Part shown: piece by piece, positions 1-8,316 of the stretch
Layout: each line of letters opens with the position of its first letter
Numbering within the stretch: the stretch's first letter is position 1
Source of the DNA: Flavobacteriales bacterium UBA7443
Lineage (GTDB): Bacteria > Bacteroidota > Bacteroidia > Flavobacteriales_D > Sanyastnellaceae
Assembly: GCA_002477505.1 (NCBI GenBank)
Contig: DLQB01000165.1
Coordinates: 1-14,632 of the forward strand
Direction of reading: 5' to 3'
DNA: 14,632 nt
The notes under the pieces: generated by a model
The model's input: the letters and a program-made list of their open reading frames with translations, nothing else
What the model was told of the DNA's origin: nothing
Databases searched by the model: none
Made by a program: the position numbers and the translations under genes

Positions 1-1493
1 GTCTTCGATGGAATCAATAAGTCTTCAGGAACTCCTGGACAAACCGTAGGTGAGTTCAAGCCAAACACATCGTCTTTGTGGTAGGGCACATGATCCAAAT
101 CGCCCTTCATCGCTGCTTGGATCATTGCGCGGGTGTACTTCAACTTCATGCGCTCTCCCACTCCATATCCTCCTCCGCTCCAACCGGTATTGACCAGCCA
201 AATGCGCACACCATGCTTTTCCAACCGCTCTCCGAGCATGGCAGCATATTCTGTAGGAGGAAGTGGCATAAATGGAGCTCCAAAGCATGCACTAAATGTG
301 GCTTGAGGTTCCGTTACTCCCACCTCGGTGCCGGCCACCTTGGCCGTGTATCCGCACAAGAAGTGGTACATCGCCTGGCCATTTTCAAGCCTGCTTATTG
401 GAGGCATTACGCCGAAAGCATCGCACGTGAGAAAGAAAACATCCTTGGGGTGGCCTCCCTTTCCTTCAGGGATAGCGCCCGGTATGTGGTGCAAAGGGTA
501 TGACACGCGCGTGTTCTGGGTCACTGTCGAATCCTCGTAGTTCGGCGTGATCCCATCCGCTGCGAATCCGATGTTTTCGAGCATTGCGCCAAACCGAATC
601 GCTTGATGAATCTGAGGTTCTTTGGAAGCCTCGAGATCTATGGTCTTGGCATAACATCCTCCCTCCATATTGAAAATGCCCGCATCTCCCCATCCATGCT
701 CATCATCCCCAATCAAGCTCCGGTTTTCATCGCTACTCAACGTTGTTTTTCCTGTGCCCGATAGGCCAAAGAAAACCGCTACATCACCGTTGGCATTCAC
801 ATTCGAAGAACAATGCATCGGCATGACTCCGTGAACCGTTGGCAACACAAAATTCATGACTGAAAACATGCCCTTCTTGATTTCTCCTGTATATGCCGAG
901 CCAGCAATCAAAATTATCTTTTCTGTAAAATCTACAGCGGTCACGTTTCCTTGGCGGCATCCGTGAATTTCAGGGTTTGCTTCGAAAGATGGCGCACAAA
1001 TAACCGTCCATTCAGGTGCAGGCACCAAAACGTCCTGCTCATCCAAGCGAATGAACATGTTGTGCACGAATAAGTTGGCCCAAGCCTTCTCGGTAATGAC
1101 GCGTGTGCGAATTTGTGTGGTTGGATCTGCTCCTACCGCCGCATCGCGAACAAAAACACTTTTGCTCTCCAAATGCTGGGTGATGTCCGAGCGCAAACGC
1201 TGGAAATGATCCGCGTTTATAGGTTGGTTGATTTCCCCCCAGTCGACGGTTTCAGCCGTCTGATCATCCTTCACTAAAAACCGATCCTTGGGGGAGCGTC
1301 CTGTGAATTGTCCCGTGGATATGGCCAATGCTCCCGAGTCGGTGAGCACGCCTTCTCCCCGAAGCAGGGTTTGCAGAATCAATTTTGCGGGTGGAAGGTT
1401 CCAGTGGGCTCGCGCCACTCCTTCCAGTTTGACTGCCTCCAAAGAGGCGTCAAAAGGGGTGTTTCCTAAATGTTTCATTGGAGAATTGTTCAT
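1..1493 (-). CDS. pckA: Phosphoenolpyruvate carboxykinase (ATP), 3' end outside window
   Basis: Converts oxaloacetate plus ATP to phosphoenolpyruvate, CO2 and ADP in the cytoplasm, the first committed step of gluconeogenesis. About 497 residues are visible, read without a break to the window edge; the family is about 530-540 residues, so roughly 35-40 C-terminal residues are missing. Visible motifs: GRSPKD (residues 65-70), YTGEIKKGMF (201-210) with the metal/substrate Lys, MHCSSN with the metal-binding His (about 227), the P-loop GLSGTGKTTLS (243-253), DDEHGW (263-268), EGGCYAK, and later NTGWSGG. Three in-frame ATGs (1505, 1493, 1478) are possible. I chose 1493 because a promoter-like TATATTTG lies at 1508-1515, which makes 1505 awkward, and a weak AGAAG precedes 1493. 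The gene follows the DUF423 gene by about 20 bp. Identity is certain, the exact start is not. Confidence 0.96.
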   Translation of the reverse strand, partial: MNNSPMKHLGNTPFDASLEAVKLEGVARAHWNLPPAKLILQTLLRGEGVLTDSGALAISTGQFTGRSPKDRFLVKDDQTAETVDWGEINQPINADHFQRLRSDITQHLESKSVFVRDAAVGADPTTQIRTRVITEKAWANLFVHNMFIRLDEQDVLVPAPEWTVICAPSFEANPEIHGCRQGNVTAVDFTEKIILIAGSAYTGEIKKGMFSVMNFVLPTVHGVMPMHCSSNVNANGDVAVFFGLSGTGKTTLSSDENRSLIGDDEHGWGDAGIFNMEGGCYAKTIDLEASKEPQIHQAIRFGAMLENIGFAADGITPNYEDSTVTQNTRVSYPLHHIPGAIPEGKGGHPKDVFFLTCDAFGVMPPISRLENGQAMYHFLCGYTAKVAGTEVGVTEPQATFSACFGAPFMPLPPTEYAAMLGERLEKHGVRIWLVNTGWSGGGYGVGERMKLKYTRAMIQAAMKGDLDHVPYHKDDVFGLNSPTVCPGVPEDLLIPSK

Positions 1494-1507
1494 TGCACTT
1501 CTCATTT

Positions 1508-1515
1508 CAAATATA
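1508..1515 (-). promoter_or_regulatory. Candidate -7 promoter element for pckA
   Basis: The minus strand reads TATATTTG, an exact match to the Bacteroidota -7 consensus TAnnTTTG. It sits between the stop codon of the DUF423 gene and the pckA start. It would give pckA its own promoter with a very short leader, independent of read-through from upstream. I see no good -33 TTTG at the usual spacing, so the call rests on one element and on position. Confidence 0.35.
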
Positions 1516-1516
1516 A

Positions 1517-1933
1517 CTAAATCCTTGGCTCCACGGCTTCCTTGCGTCGCATAAACTGGATCAAAAACCACAACCAACTTATTATCAACAACATACCACC
1601 TAGCGGTGGAGCCAGTCGCAGCGCATTGCCTTCCACCCACTCCGGGGCTATGGATTCAAGAAGCAACACACCTGAAAACAAGAGCACCCCGAGTACAAGG
1701 AATCGCTCAGGCCAAGGGTTCCTTTGGTTCTCAAGCCAAACGCTTCGCATCAAAACCAGAATGAGCAAACCAAACCCCATTTGCCTCATGTAGTCAATGG
1801 CAATCGACCAGCGCATTTGCAAAATCGGATCCACCATCGCGTGCCGGCCGTATGCCGCGAGGGCAATCGACAAGGCCACGGCGGAAACGCCAAATGCAAC
1901 CCAAGTTTCATTTTCCTTGTTTAAAAAGCGCAT
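1517..1933 (-). CDS. DUF423 family small integral membrane protein
   Basis: A 138-residue hydrophobic protein with four likely membrane segments (about residues 12-28, 50-64, 78-93 and 106-127). It resembles the DUF423 family (E. coli YgdD): an ALAAYGRH stretch matches the family's ALGAFGAH near the N-terminus, LLFSGVLLL matches LFSGSLY, and APPLGGMLLIISW matches TPVGGxxFLxGW. Length is typical of the family. Its molecular function is not established, and nothing here adds one. It lies just upstream of pckA on the same strand with about 23 bp between the stop and the chosen pckA start, so the two may be cotranscribed. The start ATG is the only sensible one and lies very close to a TAnnTTTG element, so the transcript could be nearly leaderless. 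The family call is by recalled motif pattern and is moderately strong. Confidence 0.8.
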   Translation of the reverse strand: MRFLNKENETWVAFGVSAVALSIALAAYGRHAMVDPILQMRWSIAIDYMRQMGFGLLILVLMRSVWLENQRNPWPERFLVLGVLLFSGVLLLESIAPEWVEGNALRLAPPLGGMLLIISWLWFLIQFMRRKEAVEPRI

Positions 1934-1937
1934 GCTG

Positions 1938-1945
1938 CAAACCTA
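1938..1945 (-). promoter_or_regulatory. Candidate -7 promoter element for the DUF423 gene
   Basis: The minus strand reads TAGGTTTG, an exact TAnnTTTG match, ending only 4 bp before the DUF423 start codon. If used, transcription would begin at about the ATG and give a leaderless mRNA. No -33 element is evident at the normal distance, so this may be chance. Confidence 0.25.
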
Positions 1946-2083
1946 TCTTCCGGTATTCCCGTTCTGCACGATATTTGCTTCAAAGAAATCAACAGCAGAA
2001 GCCCATATTGCCCACATGTGAGCCTCAGTCACTTTTTTCTTACGACACAGGTAGATTCAAAGGAACAGAACCACGCGATCAGC

Positions 2084-4384
2084 ATGAAGCCATTTTGCCG
2101 AAAAATCAAATCCACAATTTCCGTAGCTCTGGTTTTCTGCTGCGTGGCCTTGACGGGTACAACCCAAGCCCAAATCCCATGGAACTGGTCGCTGCAAGCG
2201 GGTGCCCAAGTGTCGTTGCAAGGAGAAGAAATGCCTCATCCCTTCGCGGGGGGATTGCGTGCACCTCAGTGGTCGCCTATCGACATGGATGGCGATGGCG
2301 ATGAGGATCTATTCATGTTCGATCGGGACGGAAGCCGGATTCTCGTTTTTGAACGTGAAAATTCAGAATGGATCGAACGCCCCAATTGGTCACAAGGATG
2401 GCCAGAAATGCGCCATTGGGCCTTGCTCCGCGATTTTGATTGCGACGGTCTCCCCGATCTATTCACCGGCTTTCAAAACAACATCCATGTCTGGAAGAAT
2501 ACCGGATTGAACTCAGACGGCGCTCCAAGTTTCGAAAGCTACGCCACTCCGCTAACTGCGTCATGGGATTTTGGGGCAGGCCCGCAAGATTTGCCGGTCA
2601 TTTGCCCATTTGATGACAAACCTGCGATTTGGGATGTCGACGAAGACGGCGACTTGGACTTCATCTCTTTTACCGAAACCAGCACAAGGCTTTACCGGTT
2701 CTCAGGGCAAGCGGCTTGCGGACTGGATCTGACTTGTACCAATCGATGTTACGCGATGGTTTCGGAAGGGTCGGAAGACAACACCTTGTTCATTGGTGAG
2801 GACCATGAATGCAGCTTCAATGTGGTGGATCCAGAAGGCCGACCCAGCGACACAGAGGAAGCCGCATTGCGGGTGCACGCTGGAGGAGCCATCACTGCAT
2901 TGCAGTTGGATGGAGAGCATGGACATGACTTGTTGGTGGCGGACGTGTCCTACCCCACCATCAGTGGACTTTTCCTCGAGGATGCGGTGGACGGTCAAGA
3001 CAGCACGGCGTGGGTTGACTACGCCTTTCCTTCACTCATCAGCCATGAAGGGCCCGCCGATTCCGTTGAATTGCAGCGATTCCCTGCCGCTTATCCCCTG
3101 GATTCAGATGCGGATGGCGACTTGGACCTCATCTTCTCTCCCAACATTGGGTATGAAATTGACGATGACCGATGTGTTCAATTGTGGAAAAACAACGGAA
3201 CCACTGCGGCGCCTATTTGGTCCTTAGCGGATGACCATTTCATCCAAGACGGCATGATTGATGTCGGACGTGGTGCCATTCCCAAGCTCGTGGATTTAGA
3301 CGGAGATGGTGATTTGGATTTGGTTGTCGGAAATAAAGAACGCTACGAGGGGCCTATCGATACTCCCAGTGCAATCGCGCTCTTTGAAAATACAGGTACA
3401 AGTACCGCCCCGAGTTTCGAGTGGAAAACCTGGAACGCCGTGGACCTCCCCCTCCACAACATTGAGAGCGGATTTCCAGCCATTGGAGACTTGGACAATG
3501 ATGGTGACATGGACCTGCTCATCGGTGATGAAATGGGCTTCGTGCATCGTTTTGAAAATACGGCGGGACCTGGGACTTGGCCCGAGTGGACCCTTCAAAC
3601 ACTGGCCATGCCTGATTCGAGCGGGGAGTCAATCGACGTGGGACAATATGCGGCTCCGCAACTCATCGACATCAATGGTGACGATGCTTTGGACTTGATT
3701 GTGGGTGAAAAAAATGGGAGCCTCCAGCTGTATTTGAATTGCACTTCCGCTGAAGGAACGACTTGGTGCTTGGCCACGACCGCGGAAAGCGGATCGGATT
3801 GGGCGGGAATTCAGGCCAATCAAACCAGTGGCATCAATGGCTATTCGACCCCGTGCCTTTACGCGGATGGCTCGGGCATTCATGTCATGATCGGAAATGA
3901 ATTGGGTGCGATTCAATATTACGGCGTACTCAACCCTTCTTCCATCCTAGATCCTCTTGCTGAACTGACCAATGCCGTGGGCAACTTCATTCACGGAGAC
4001 CGTTCAGCGGCCACGTTTGCAGACACCAATGCGGATGGGATTCCTGAAATGCTCATCGGAATTCGAAGCGGTGGCGTGCGGTGGCACCAAGGAATCAGCA
4101 CGGGAATGGCAAACCTCACTGTTTCGGATGATGTTAGCTCCTTTCCCAACCCCGCGCAGGTCAACAGCTCGGTATCCCTGCGAGGCAACAATGCTCAAAA
4201 CCTGTTGTGCGCGAAAGAGGCACATTGGATTTCACATGATGGCCGAAGTCTTCGGGCTCAGCAAATGGGCACCGGAGGAGTTAGAGCTCCGAGCACACCC
4301 GGCTGGTATGTCTTAGTGGTAACGCCATGTGCCAATCAGGTGACCCAGGAACTTTTGAAAATTCCAATGGTCATTCTCCCTTGA
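2084..4384 (+). CDS. Secreted FG-GAP/VCBS-repeat beta-propeller protein with T9SS sorting domain
   Basis: A 766-residue exported protein. The N-terminus (MKPFCRKIKS, then a hydrophobic run ending near TTQAQ, about residue 30) is a signal peptide. This is why I start at 2084 and not at the in-frame ATG at 2018, which would put a non-secretory leader before it. At least eight Asp-rich calcium-binding repeats of the form DxDxDGxxD/E are spaced through the protein near residues 67, 117, 184, 340, 404, 469, 529 and 647, often followed by LF/LIxG and W/F-containing strands, as in FG-GAP/VCBS propellers. Residues from about 680 on carry a SFPNPAQ motif, a SHDGRSL strand and a GWYVLVV strand, the pattern of a type A T9SS C-terminal signal. 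It is probably delivered to the cell surface or medium. Ligand and role are unknown. It converges on mdh with a 19-bp gap. Confidence 0.9.
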   Translation: MKPFCRKIKSTISVALVFCCVALTGTTQAQIPWNWSLQAGAQVSLQGEEMPHPFAGGLRAPQWSPIDMDGDGDEDLFMFDRDGSRILVFERENSEWIERPNWSQGWPEMRHWALLRDFDCDGLPDLFTGFQNNIHVWKNTGLNSDGAPSFESYATPLTASWDFGAGPQDLPVICPFDDKPAIWDVDEDGDLDFISFTETSTRLYRFSGQAACGLDLTCTNRCYAMVSEGSEDNTLFIGEDHECSFNVVDPEGRPSDTEEAALRVHAGGAITALQLDGEHGHDLLVADVSYPTISGLFLEDAVDGQDSTAWVDYAFPSLISHEGPADSVELQRFPAAYPLDSDADGDLDLIFSPNIGYEIDDDRCVQLWKNNGTTAAPIWSLADDHFIQDGMIDVGRGAIPKLVDLDGDGDLDLVVGNKERYEGPIDTPSAIALFENTGTSTAPSFEWKTWNAVDLPLHNIESGFPAIGDLDNDGDMDLLIGDEMGFVHRFENTAGPGTWPEWTLQTLAMPDSSGESIDVGQYAAPQLIDINGDDALDLIVGEKNGSLQLYLNCTSAEGTTWCLATTAESGSDWAGIQANQTSGINGYSTPCLYADGSGIHVMIGNELGAIQYYGVLNPSSILDPLAELTNAVGNFIHGDRSAATFADTNADGIPEMLIGIRSGGVRWHQGISTGMANLTVSDDVSSFPNPAQVNSSVSLRGNNAQNLLCAKEAHWISHDGRSLRAQQMGTGGVRAPSTPGWYVLVVTPCANQVTQELLKIPMVILP

Positions 4385-4403
4385 ACGGAGAGCCTAGGGA
4401 GGA

Positions 4404-5336
4404 TCAAGCATTCATTCGATCCAGCACATCGGCCACCGAACGCACCGCCTTTTCGCTTTCGCTCAACAAGGCTTTTTCATCGGCATTCAATTCCAGCTCA
4501 ATGATTTCCTCAATGCCATTTTTCCCCAATTTGACCGGGACACCAATGTAGAGATCGTTGATGCCGTATTCTCCCGTGAGCCATGCGCAAACAGGGAAAA
4601 TACGTTTTTGATCTCGAACGATCGCTTCGACCATCTGGGCTGCTGCAGCTCCTGGAGCATACCACGCAGACGTGCCGAGTAAATTCACAATTTCACCCCC
4701 TCCTTTTTTGGTGCGTGCTACAATGGCCTCCAACTTGTCGCTGTCAATTAATTCAGTTACAGGAATTCCACCAACTGTCGTGTATCGGGGCAGCGGCACC
4801 ATGGTGTCACCATGTCCCCCCATCAATACCGCCTGGATATCTTTCGGAGAGCAATCCAACGCTTCCGCCAAGAAAGCCCGGTAGCGAGCAGTGTCCAGGA
4901 TACCGGCCATGCCCATCACCTTGTGCGATGGTTTGTTCGCTGTGAGATAAGCGCAGTAAGTCATCACATCCAAAGGATTGGAAACCACAATGATGATGGC
5001 GTCTGGGCTGTACTCAAGAATCGAATTCGTCACGCTTTTGACGATGCCCGAATTGGTAGCGATCAAATCGTCGCGGCTCATCCCTGGCTTCCGAGGCAAA
5101 CCGCTCGTGATGACAACCACTTCAGAACCTGCTGTTTTGCTGTAATCGTTGGTCGCTCCAACCGTGCGTGTGTCGTAGAGGTTGATCGGCGCGGTCTCCC
5201 AAATGTCCAGCGCTTTGCCTTCGGCGAAGCCATCCTTGATGTCAAGCAACACAACTTCATTCGCTACCTCACGTGTCGCTAGCACATTTGCGCAGGTCGC
5301 TCCAACATTTCCGGCTCCAACTACAGTAACTTTCAT
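4404..5336 (-). CDS. mdh: Malate dehydrogenase (NAD-dependent, LDH-like type)
   Basis: Interconverts malate and oxaloacetate with NAD in the cytoplasm, as a TCA-cycle enzyme that here can also feed the nearby PEP carboxykinase. 310 residues, normal for the family. The Rossmann glycine motif GAGNVG is at residues 7-12 and the NAD-selecting Asp in LLDIKDG at 32. The mobile loop GLPRKPGMSR carries substrate Arg 82 and Arg 88; Arg at 82, not Gln, indicates malate and not lactate specificity. NPLDVMT follows at 120-126, then GILDTARYR with the Asp/Arg pair (148, 151), and GGHGDTMV with catalytic His 175. The start at 5336 begins directly at the first strand (MKVTVVG). An in-frame ATG 32 codons upstream gives an implausible leader. 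It is monocistronic as far as seen, and divergent from the MORN-repeat gene across about 158 bp. Confidence 0.97.
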   Translation of the reverse strand: MKVTVVGAGNVGATCANVLATREVANEVVLLDIKDGFAEGKALDIWETAPINLYDTRTVGATNDYSKTAGSEVVVITSGLPRKPGMSRDDLIATNSGIVKSVTNSILEYSPDAIIIVVSNPLDVMTYCAYLTANKPSHKVMGMAGILDTARYRAFLAEALDCSPKDIQAVLMGGHGDTMVPLPRYTTVGGIPVTELIDSDKLEAIVARTKKGGGEIVNLLGTSAWYAPGAAAAQMVEAIVRDQKRIFPVCAWLTGEYGINDLYIGVPVKLGKNGIEEIIELELNADEKALLSESEKAVRSVADVLDRMNA

Positions 5337-5366
5337 AACGCGTAATTCTATTGGTGATTTCGGGAG

Positions 5367-5374
5367 CAAAACTA
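5367..5374 (-). promoter_or_regulatory. Candidate -7 promoter element for mdh
   Basis: The minus strand reads TAGTTTTG, an exact match to TAnnTTTG, about 30 bp before the mdh ATG and inside the divergent intergenic region (5337-5494). This would give a leader of roughly 25 nucleotides. No clear -33 TTTG is present at the usual spacing. I see no comparably good element on the plus strand for the opposite gene. Confidence 0.4.
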
Positions 5375-5494
5375 CAACAAGCCTCTCCTGAATTCCACCT
5401 CGAGAATCACAATTCTGCAGATAGATATGCATTGAAATCGATAACTTATCCCAATCTGCGGCAATGCAGAGGTGCGTTTCTTAAATTCGCTTTT

Positions 5495-6598
5495 ATGACG
5501 CAACGAATTCTCCACGGCATCCCACAGGTGCTCGTCGTTTTGATTGTTCAAGCCTTTGGGTTCAATCCCGCAATGGCACAGCCCGGACTGGCGGACAGCG
5601 ACAAGTGGCCGACCGGTGAAGCAGGTTCAGATTACAACGTGACCGATGCCTCTAACAAAAAGGACGGATTGTGGATCCGCGTTTGGCCCAATGGTAATCT
5701 CTACTACATCGGATCGTTCGAATCCGGTGTTCCCGTTGGGGAATTCACGTTTTTCTATGAAACAGGTGAAGTAATGTCTGAAGTCGTTCAAACGGGCAAA
5801 GGGAGACGGGCTTTCACCAAATTATTCCGAACGGATGGCAGCGTGCAAGCAGAAGGAATGTACCTCACTTCGAAAGAATTGAATGAAAACGGCGAACCTC
5901 GAAGGAAGAAACAAGGAGAATGGAAATACTTTGACCACAAAGGCCAACTGCGCCTTCAGGAGGGTTATGCCAACGACTTGCTGAATGGACCTACGCAACG
6001 AATGGGCGAACGCGGTCAACTCCTAGAATCAGGAGAATACATTGATGGCAATCGCCATGGAATTTGGAAACAATGGGATGAGACAGGACTGTTGCTCTCC
6101 GAAATTGGATACGACAATGGACATTTTGAAGGCACATGTCGGGTGAGCCACTCCAACGGGCGCCCTCGTTCCATCGGCATGTACAAAGACGGGAAAGAAT
6201 CGGGATTTTGGAAAACATTCACCGAAGATGGAATCCTTGAGAGCACTCGCCAATTTGAAGATGGACAATTGGTCCAAGAAATCCATGAAAATGGAACGGT
6301 ATTGCTCACCTTTCCTGATGGCCGACCGCGAGAGGAATTCAGCGTGGTCAATCAAAAGAAGGAAGGTCCATTCCGAGAATGGCACGATGCAGGAGAATGG
6401 GTGTTGGAAGAAGACGTGGACCCCATCAGCGGCGAACAACTCACCCGCCGCGTCCTGGACGGCGAAATGATCCGAAGAGAAGGCGAATACATCAATGGTG
6501 TTCTCGATGGTGAGGTATACCACTACGATAAAAACAGCCGTTTGCACCTGGTCGAAATCTATGAAAACGGCAAGCTCATTGCTTCCGAGAAAAGATGA
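5495..6598 (+). CDS. Secreted MORN/YwqK-type repeat protein
   Basis: A 367-residue protein. Residues 1-29 (MTQRILHG, then a hydrophobic core, ending NPAMAQ) form a signal peptide, which places the start at 5495; the longer in-frame ATG at 5351 adds an implausible leader. The mature part is almost entirely tandem repeats of the type GxW-xxxxxxGxxxxxGxYxxGxxxG, for example GLWIRVWPNGNLYYIGSF (59-75), QGEWKYFDHKG (140-150), HGIWKQWDETG (188-198), SGFWKTFTEDG (236-246) and EGPFREWHDAG (290-300). These match the MORN-variant repeats often labelled 'YwqK family antitoxin'. That label does not imply a toxin-antitoxin role here: there is no partner toxin and the protein is exported. No T9SS tail or lipobox is seen, so it is probably periplasmic or surface-associated. 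Its stop overlaps the next gene's start (ATGA), which implies translational coupling to the S8 protease. Confidence 0.85.
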   Translation: MTQRILHGIPQVLVVLIVQAFGFNPAMAQPGLADSDKWPTGEAGSDYNVTDASNKKDGLWIRVWPNGNLYYIGSFESGVPVGEFTFFYETGEVMSEVVQTGKGRRAFTKLFRTDGSVQAEGMYLTSKELNENGEPRRKKQGEWKYFDHKGQLRLQEGYANDLLNGPTQRMGERGQLLESGEYIDGNRHGIWKQWDETGLLLSEIGYDNGHFEGTCRVSHSNGRPRSIGMYKDGKESGFWKTFTEDGILESTRQFEDGQLVQEIHENGTVLLTFPDGRPREEFSVVNQKKEGPFREWHDAGEWVLEEDVDPISGEQLTRRVLDGEMIRREGEYINGVLDGEVYHYDKNSRLHLVEIYENGKLIASEKR

Positions 6599-8316
6599 TT
6601 CAGCCCCCATGCACATGGTTGCATTGCGCGATACTTTTTGCGTTGATTGCCGTTCCGGCAGAGGGAATCTTAAGCCAATCTGCCCCCAATCGTTATTGGG
6701 TACAATTTGAAGGAAAGGAGCAGTACGAGCTAGCTCCTGGTCATGCCACCCCCTTCTCGGTGGATGAACCAACCGCGTTCTTGAGCGATAGAGCCATTCA
6801 ACGCCGAACGACTCAAGCCATTGAAGTCATCGCACATGACCTCCCCATTGCTCCTTCCTACATTGAAGCGCTTTCCGAAATCGAAGAGATCGATATCATC
6901 CTCAAGAGCAAATGGTTCAATGCGGTCACTGTCCAGCTGCGGGACACCACTTTTGATGTCGAATCATTGATGGATCTGCCAATGGTCTCCGGGGTGAAAA
7001 GTGTGATGCAGACCGGTTCCAAGCGCACTCCCTTGGAAGCGGCATTGGATATGCCTCTGCACAGAGCTGGTGAGGAAACCGCTGAGTCCTACGGCAAAGG
7101 CTGGGCGCCTTTGGTTCAGATGCATGGCAATTGGTTGCATGGAATGGGGTTTCGCGGACAAGGCATGTGGATTGCGGTGCTGGACGCTGGCTTCGAAAAC
7201 GCCGATCACTTGCCCATTTTCCAACGGGCTCGTGATGAGGGGCGCATTCGGTGGGGCATGGATGCCATGCAGTCGCAGGGCGGGCTATACGCGCACCATC
7301 GGCACGGAACCTCTGTACTGGGAACCATCGCGGGTAGCCTGGAGGATTCGCTGATTGGAACCGCTCCAGAGGCAACGTTTTGGTTGTACCGGACGGAAGA
7401 CGCCTACAGTGAATACCTCATTGAAGAAGATTACTGGGTGGTGGCCGCAGAGCACGCCGACAGTGTTGGAATTGACTTGATCAACACCTCCTTAGGCTAC
7501 AGCCAATTTGATGATTCCACCATGAATCACACCTACGACGATCTCAATGGCATTTCCACCCGGATTTCCCAAGCAACCACGTGGGCGGCAGAAAAAGGAA
7601 TTCTCTGCGTCACCAGCGCCGGAAACAGTGGTAATTCGCCTTGGCACTTTATCACCGCACCGGCAGATGCAGACGGAATTCTGGCCGTTGGTGCGGTGGA
7701 TAATGCGGGCAATCATGCCGCATTCAGCGGATGGGGACCTACCCCAGACGGCCGAACGAAGCCCGAGGTGATGGCATTGGGAGTCCAAGCGGCCTATCCA
7801 CACGCCGATGGAACGATCCGAAACGGAAATGGCACCAGTTTTTCCTCTCCCATATTGTGCGGGGCCGCCGCGTGCCTTTGGCAGGCATTTCCAAACGCAA
7901 CAGCCCAAGCCATTCGGAATGCTATCCTTCGCTCCTCCCATCTTTATTCAACACCAAACGATAGCATGGGCCACGGCATTCCTGACCTGCGAGCAGCATT
8001 CAACATCCTTGCAGAATCCGGAGCTGGTCTTTGGGAGGAGGATGCTGCACCGGATGAATTGCTTTTGTTTCCCAACCCCACGTCAAGCGGGACCGTTCGC
8101 TGGATTTACAGCGGAAATGAAACGCCCTCGGGGTGGTGCATTTATGACATGAGTGGCCGAGAAATCGCTGCGGGCCGTGCAGCGCAGTGGACAACATGGA
8201 ACGGCCATCACCAAGGATGGTTCTCGTTGGATCAACTCGGTGCAGGGCATTACTTGGTGCAACTCCTCGCAGCAGACAAGGTGCTCATCACTGAGCCGCT
8301 TGTTGTGCATCAATAA
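6595..8316 (+). CDS. Subtilisin-like S8 serine protease with T9SS C-terminal sorting domain
   Basis: A 573-residue secreted protease. A signal peptide occupies roughly residues 1-28. A pro-region follows, including YWVQFEGK, FLSDRAIQRR, KSKWFNAVTVQL and MVSGVKSV, the N-terminal pattern common to Bacteroidota S8 proteases. The catalytic triad is visible: Asp 197 in IAVLDAGF, His 237 in HRHGTSV, Ser 415 in NGTSFSSP. The oxyanion-hole Asn is 344 in VTSAGNSG. All residues needed for activity are present. Residues from about 488 on (LLLFPNPTSSG, then IYDMSGREI and GAGHYLVQLL) form a type A T9SS C-terminal signal, so it should be exported across the outer membrane. The start is fixed by the 4-bp ATGA overlap with the upstream MORN-repeat gene. 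The 3' end overlaps the convergent rarA stop by 7 bp. The substrate is unknown. Confidence 0.94.
   Translation: MIQPPCTWLHCAILFALIAVPAEGILSQSAPNRYWVQFEGKEQYELAPGHATPFSVDEPTAFLSDRAIQRRTTQAIEVIAHDLPIAPSYIEALSEIEEIDIILKSKWFNAVTVQLRDTTFDVESLMDLPMVSGVKSVMQTGSKRTPLEAALDMPLHRAGEETAESYGKGWAPLVQMHGNWLHGMGFRGQGMWIAVLDAGFENADHLPIFQRARDEGRIRWGMDAMQSQGGLYAHHRHGTSVLGTIAGSLEDSLIGTAPEATFWLYRTEDAYSEYLIEEDYWVVAAEHADSVGIDLINTSLGYSQFDDSTMNHTYDDLNGISTRISQATTWAAEKGILCVTSAGNSGNSPWHFITAPADADGILAVGAVDNAGNHAAFSGWGPTPDGRTKPEVMALGVQAAYPHADGTIRNGNGTSFSSPILCGAAACLWQAFPNATAQAIRNAILRSSHLYSTPNDSMGHGIPDLRAAFNILAESGAGLWEEDAAPDELLLFPNPTSSGTVRWIYSGNETPSGWCIYDMSGREIAAGRAAQWTTWNGHHQGWFSLDQLGAGHYLVQLLAADKVLITEPLVVHQ

Noticed and set aside
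1970..1977. GATATTTG as a promoter for the propeller gene
   Set aside because: One mismatch to TAnnTTTG, no -33 element at the right distance, and a leader of about 100 bases; too weak to list.
2018..2083. Upstream start for the propeller protein
   Set aside because: It would bury the clear signal peptide 22 residues inside the protein.
5495..6598. Toxin-antitoxin module based on YwqK-type repeats
   Set aside because: The protein has a signal peptide, there is no adjacent toxin-like gene, and the coupled partner is a secreted protease. The antitoxin label is only a family name.
6029..6772. 247-codon minus-strand open frame
   Set aside because: It is antisense to the MORN-repeat and protease genes, whose frames show clear domains; the antisense product has no recognisable motif or signal.
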